Shown here: positions 46,266-48,500 of the stretch, in pieces | Position numbering within the stretch: the stretch's first letter is position 1 | Layout: every line of letters begins with the position of its first letter | Source of the DNA: Chrysomallon squamiferum | Lineage: Eukaryota > Mollusca > Gastropoda > Neomphalida > Peltospiridae | Length of the DNA stretch: 48,500 nucleotides | Assembly (NCBI GenBank): GCA_012295275.1 | Contig: CM022673.1 | Span: 18,330,310 to 18,378,809, forward strand | Direction: 5' to 3' | The notes under the pieces: model-generated | The model's database searches: none | Seen by the model: only the letters and a program-made list of their open reading frames with translations | What the model was told of the DNA's origin: nothing | Program-made: the position numbers and the translations under genes

Positions 46266-48500
46266 AAAAAAACTGGAATGTTGTCTCTTTCATCCGTTAG
46301 ATTTCATTTCAGATCGATAGCTTACAAAAGCTTTTCAGTTTTGGGTTTAATTAAGAAATATATTGTTTATAATTGTGCAGTCATATGTAATGATTTATCC
46401 TTAAAAACATAATGATAAAAATCAATAAATCAATAAACAGAAAAACAAAGAAACAAGTCTACTTTTTCAGAAATTGCTCAGTGGATGACGTTGCAGAAAC
46501 AAAACGATCTCTTGGGACAGCGCTGTAAGATTTTGACGTGTAAACTTGACCAGAAAGAGAAATACTAATTAACTCACTTTCGTCAAGTCGTCGATTTTAT
46601 CTGTTTGTTTCATTTTTCAAAAAACGGAATAATTAACTATTAACACGATGTCCACCTTGTTCTAAACAAGCGATGTCAATCATTGTTCTTATTAACCGTA
46701 TGAAAAAAAAAAAAAAAAGTCTTTGGCCACACAGAAAATTGAGTTTATCGAACAATGTATGATTAAACGACTTTATTATAGTTAGAAATCTCTTAAAGAG
46801 TTTTACTATTATTTTTTTATTTTTTTCAATCATTTGTTAATAAGAATTTCACAGTTAAGCTGTGGGAAAATTAAAACAAGGATTAAACTTTTTTCTTCAT
46901 CTTTTTGAGTTAAATGCCCTAAGCAGCAATCGAAATCAACGTTCAGTTCGTGTTACAGATACAAGTTTTATTTTTATTTTTCACAATTCAGTTTATTTGC
47001 TGGTTTTCCTGGCGGTCAGACTAAGGCAGAAACAATTCACGTCCTCCAGATTAATTTTTATTTTACCAAATCGATCACCCACCGAGCTTTCTTTCAAAAC
47101 ATAGTGTCCTTCGTCAAGTCGTTAGTGACACGTAACTCAGCTCGTGAGAGGTTTCCAAATATCACGTGACGGCCAGATGTATGTCTGCTTAATTTCAGAT
47201 TGTTGTACAGACAGACAGGATGCACAGACACTGAAACTGTTATTTATTTATTACTCGGTAAATCTATAGACTGATTCAAAATCATGTAAACTTGATTAAT
47301 AACGTATATCGACAACACGGGTAATGTCAGTTGAAAACTCGTCTTGTCTGACCGGGTTCTGTTCTCCGAAAACAAATCCTGTCATAGTAAATATTCTAGA
47401 AAGGTTTGACAGAAAATACAGGATATGTTATATGATTCTATTCTTAGAGAGTATTATCCTATTGCTTTATGCTGCATCTTGATTTCTGGATTGAATTTGT
47501 ATCTAACAGAGTGCCAGAGAGTACGTGGTTTAATTCAAATAGTGATAATATCAAATACTACCTACATATACTGTATATGTTATACATTAACAACATATTT
47601 CCATATCATACTAATATACTTAGTATAAATCTTGCAGTTTTAATACTTCATACGAATTATTTATATGTAGTGACCCAATGACAACGCCACGATGAATGAG
47701 ATAATGTTTAACATTATTTATAAATATCTTATTCTTAAACTTTGTTATTATTAAAGATTAGGGTCATTTGTCATGTACAGTTTAGGTGAAAATCATTACG
47801 TTTTCCTTATTCTGCATTTCCTTCATGTACTGCTTTGATACACACATACAAACACGTACACACATACACACATACAACCACACATATACACACACATTAT
47901 ATTCTTTTCATTTCTTTTTGTTTTTATCCAGCCTAAGGTGATTTTTCTATTCAGTGTTATTACATAGTATCGAACTCGCTTTTTATCGGCAAAAATAAAC
48001 GATACAAAAAACGTTCCTGCTGTGACATGTGATGTTTATCTCACGAGTTTTCACTTGAGTGTTGGTTTGTGTGTAAAACCACACCGAAGAAAATGCTATC
48101 CTCATATTTCTTCAACAAACAACGGAGATCTGGGCTTGCTGAAATATGTCTTACTGTAAAAAAGATTCTCTAACGGCGGGATTCATTAATATAAAATGTA
48201 CCCTTTAAAATGGACTAAAAAGAAATTATTATTTAAAAAAAATAAAATAAATTAATCAGCATTGAACATTCCAGCTAGATGATGAACACAAAAGCAAAGA
48301 AAGGAATTAGATTTTTCATTTACTTTGGACGAAGTCGTAAAGAGTGTTTCTCTTGTGTTTAGATAATCCATCGCGGTCTGATTTCCGGGGTTAATGGAAC
48401 AAGTCGAGTTTTCTATTAATGATCTTTTTTTTTTTTCAGAATGTTCACTCCATACAAAACTCATTTGCCATTTATTTTTATTTAATTAACTCAAGTAGAC
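45243..48500 (+). other. Presumed GPCR intron 3, no exon recognised
   Basis: Starts GTGAGT. AT-rich with T runs (45459-45477), an (AAT)n run (46227-46257), an A homopolymer (46704-46718) and CA repeats (47838-47896). I searched for transmembrane-helix-type exons with class B motifs and found none. The open frames here are T-rich and lack family motifs. Confidence 0.5.

Overview
The window is eukaryotic nuclear DNA, AT-rich and dominated by simple repeats. There are long (TC)n/(GA)n, (CA)n/(GT)n and (TA)n tracts, degenerate trinucleotide runs, minisatellites, tRNA-derived SINE-like relics and decayed DNA transposons. Coding signal is confined to short exons with GT/AG splice sites. There are no bacterial operons, Shine-Dalgarno sites or CRISPR arrays. 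The simple-repeat texture, sparse exons and an invertebrate-looking neuropeptide GPCR fit a lophotrochozoan, most likely a mollusc (cephalopod or gastropod). That assignment is inference, not proof.

The one gene supported with confidence lies at 40.8-45.2 kb on the + strand. It is the 5' part of a class B1 (secretin-family) G-protein-coupled receptor, covering the start region and the extracellular hormone-binding (HRM) domain. The proposed exons are 40784-40828 (ATG, start of signal sequence), 42452-42785 (cysteine-rich N-terminus and first half of HRM) and 45151-45242 (second half of HRM). Reading phases agree at both junctions (phase 0, then phase 1). The seven-transmembrane exons are not visible in the remaining 3.2 kb and should lie downstream. 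The motif spacing points to the calcitonin/PTH-receptor side of the family.

By region: 1-6 kb is repeat-rich intergenic DNA. 6.1-7.5 kb is a decayed pogo/Tigger-type transposon whose terminal motif is repeated as an internal 20-bp array. 8.6-8.76 kb looks like a promoter plus non-coding first exon, with a perfect GTCACGTGAC palindrome and a good splice donor. 9-19 kb is microsatellites. 19.7-21.6 kb carries two 86-bp arms in inverted orientation, and just outside the right arm is a 313-bp non-autonomous hAT-like element (21619-21931). 22-31 kb is microsatellites and AT-rich DNA, including a 264-bp (TC)n tract. 31.7-32.1 kb is a 338-bp MITE with 23-bp terminal inverted repeats. 33-40 kb is AT-rich with minisatellites and one GC-elevated patch. 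40.4-45.2 kb is the GPCR gene, its introns holding a SINE, microsatellites and minisatellites. 45.2-48.5 kb is intron-like DNA.

No new multi-gene system is visible. The points most worth a second look are the GPCR's extra cysteines and its ambiguous second-exon acceptor, the pogo element with an amplified terminal motif, the 86-bp inverted repeat, and the isolated promoter-like island at 8.6 kb.
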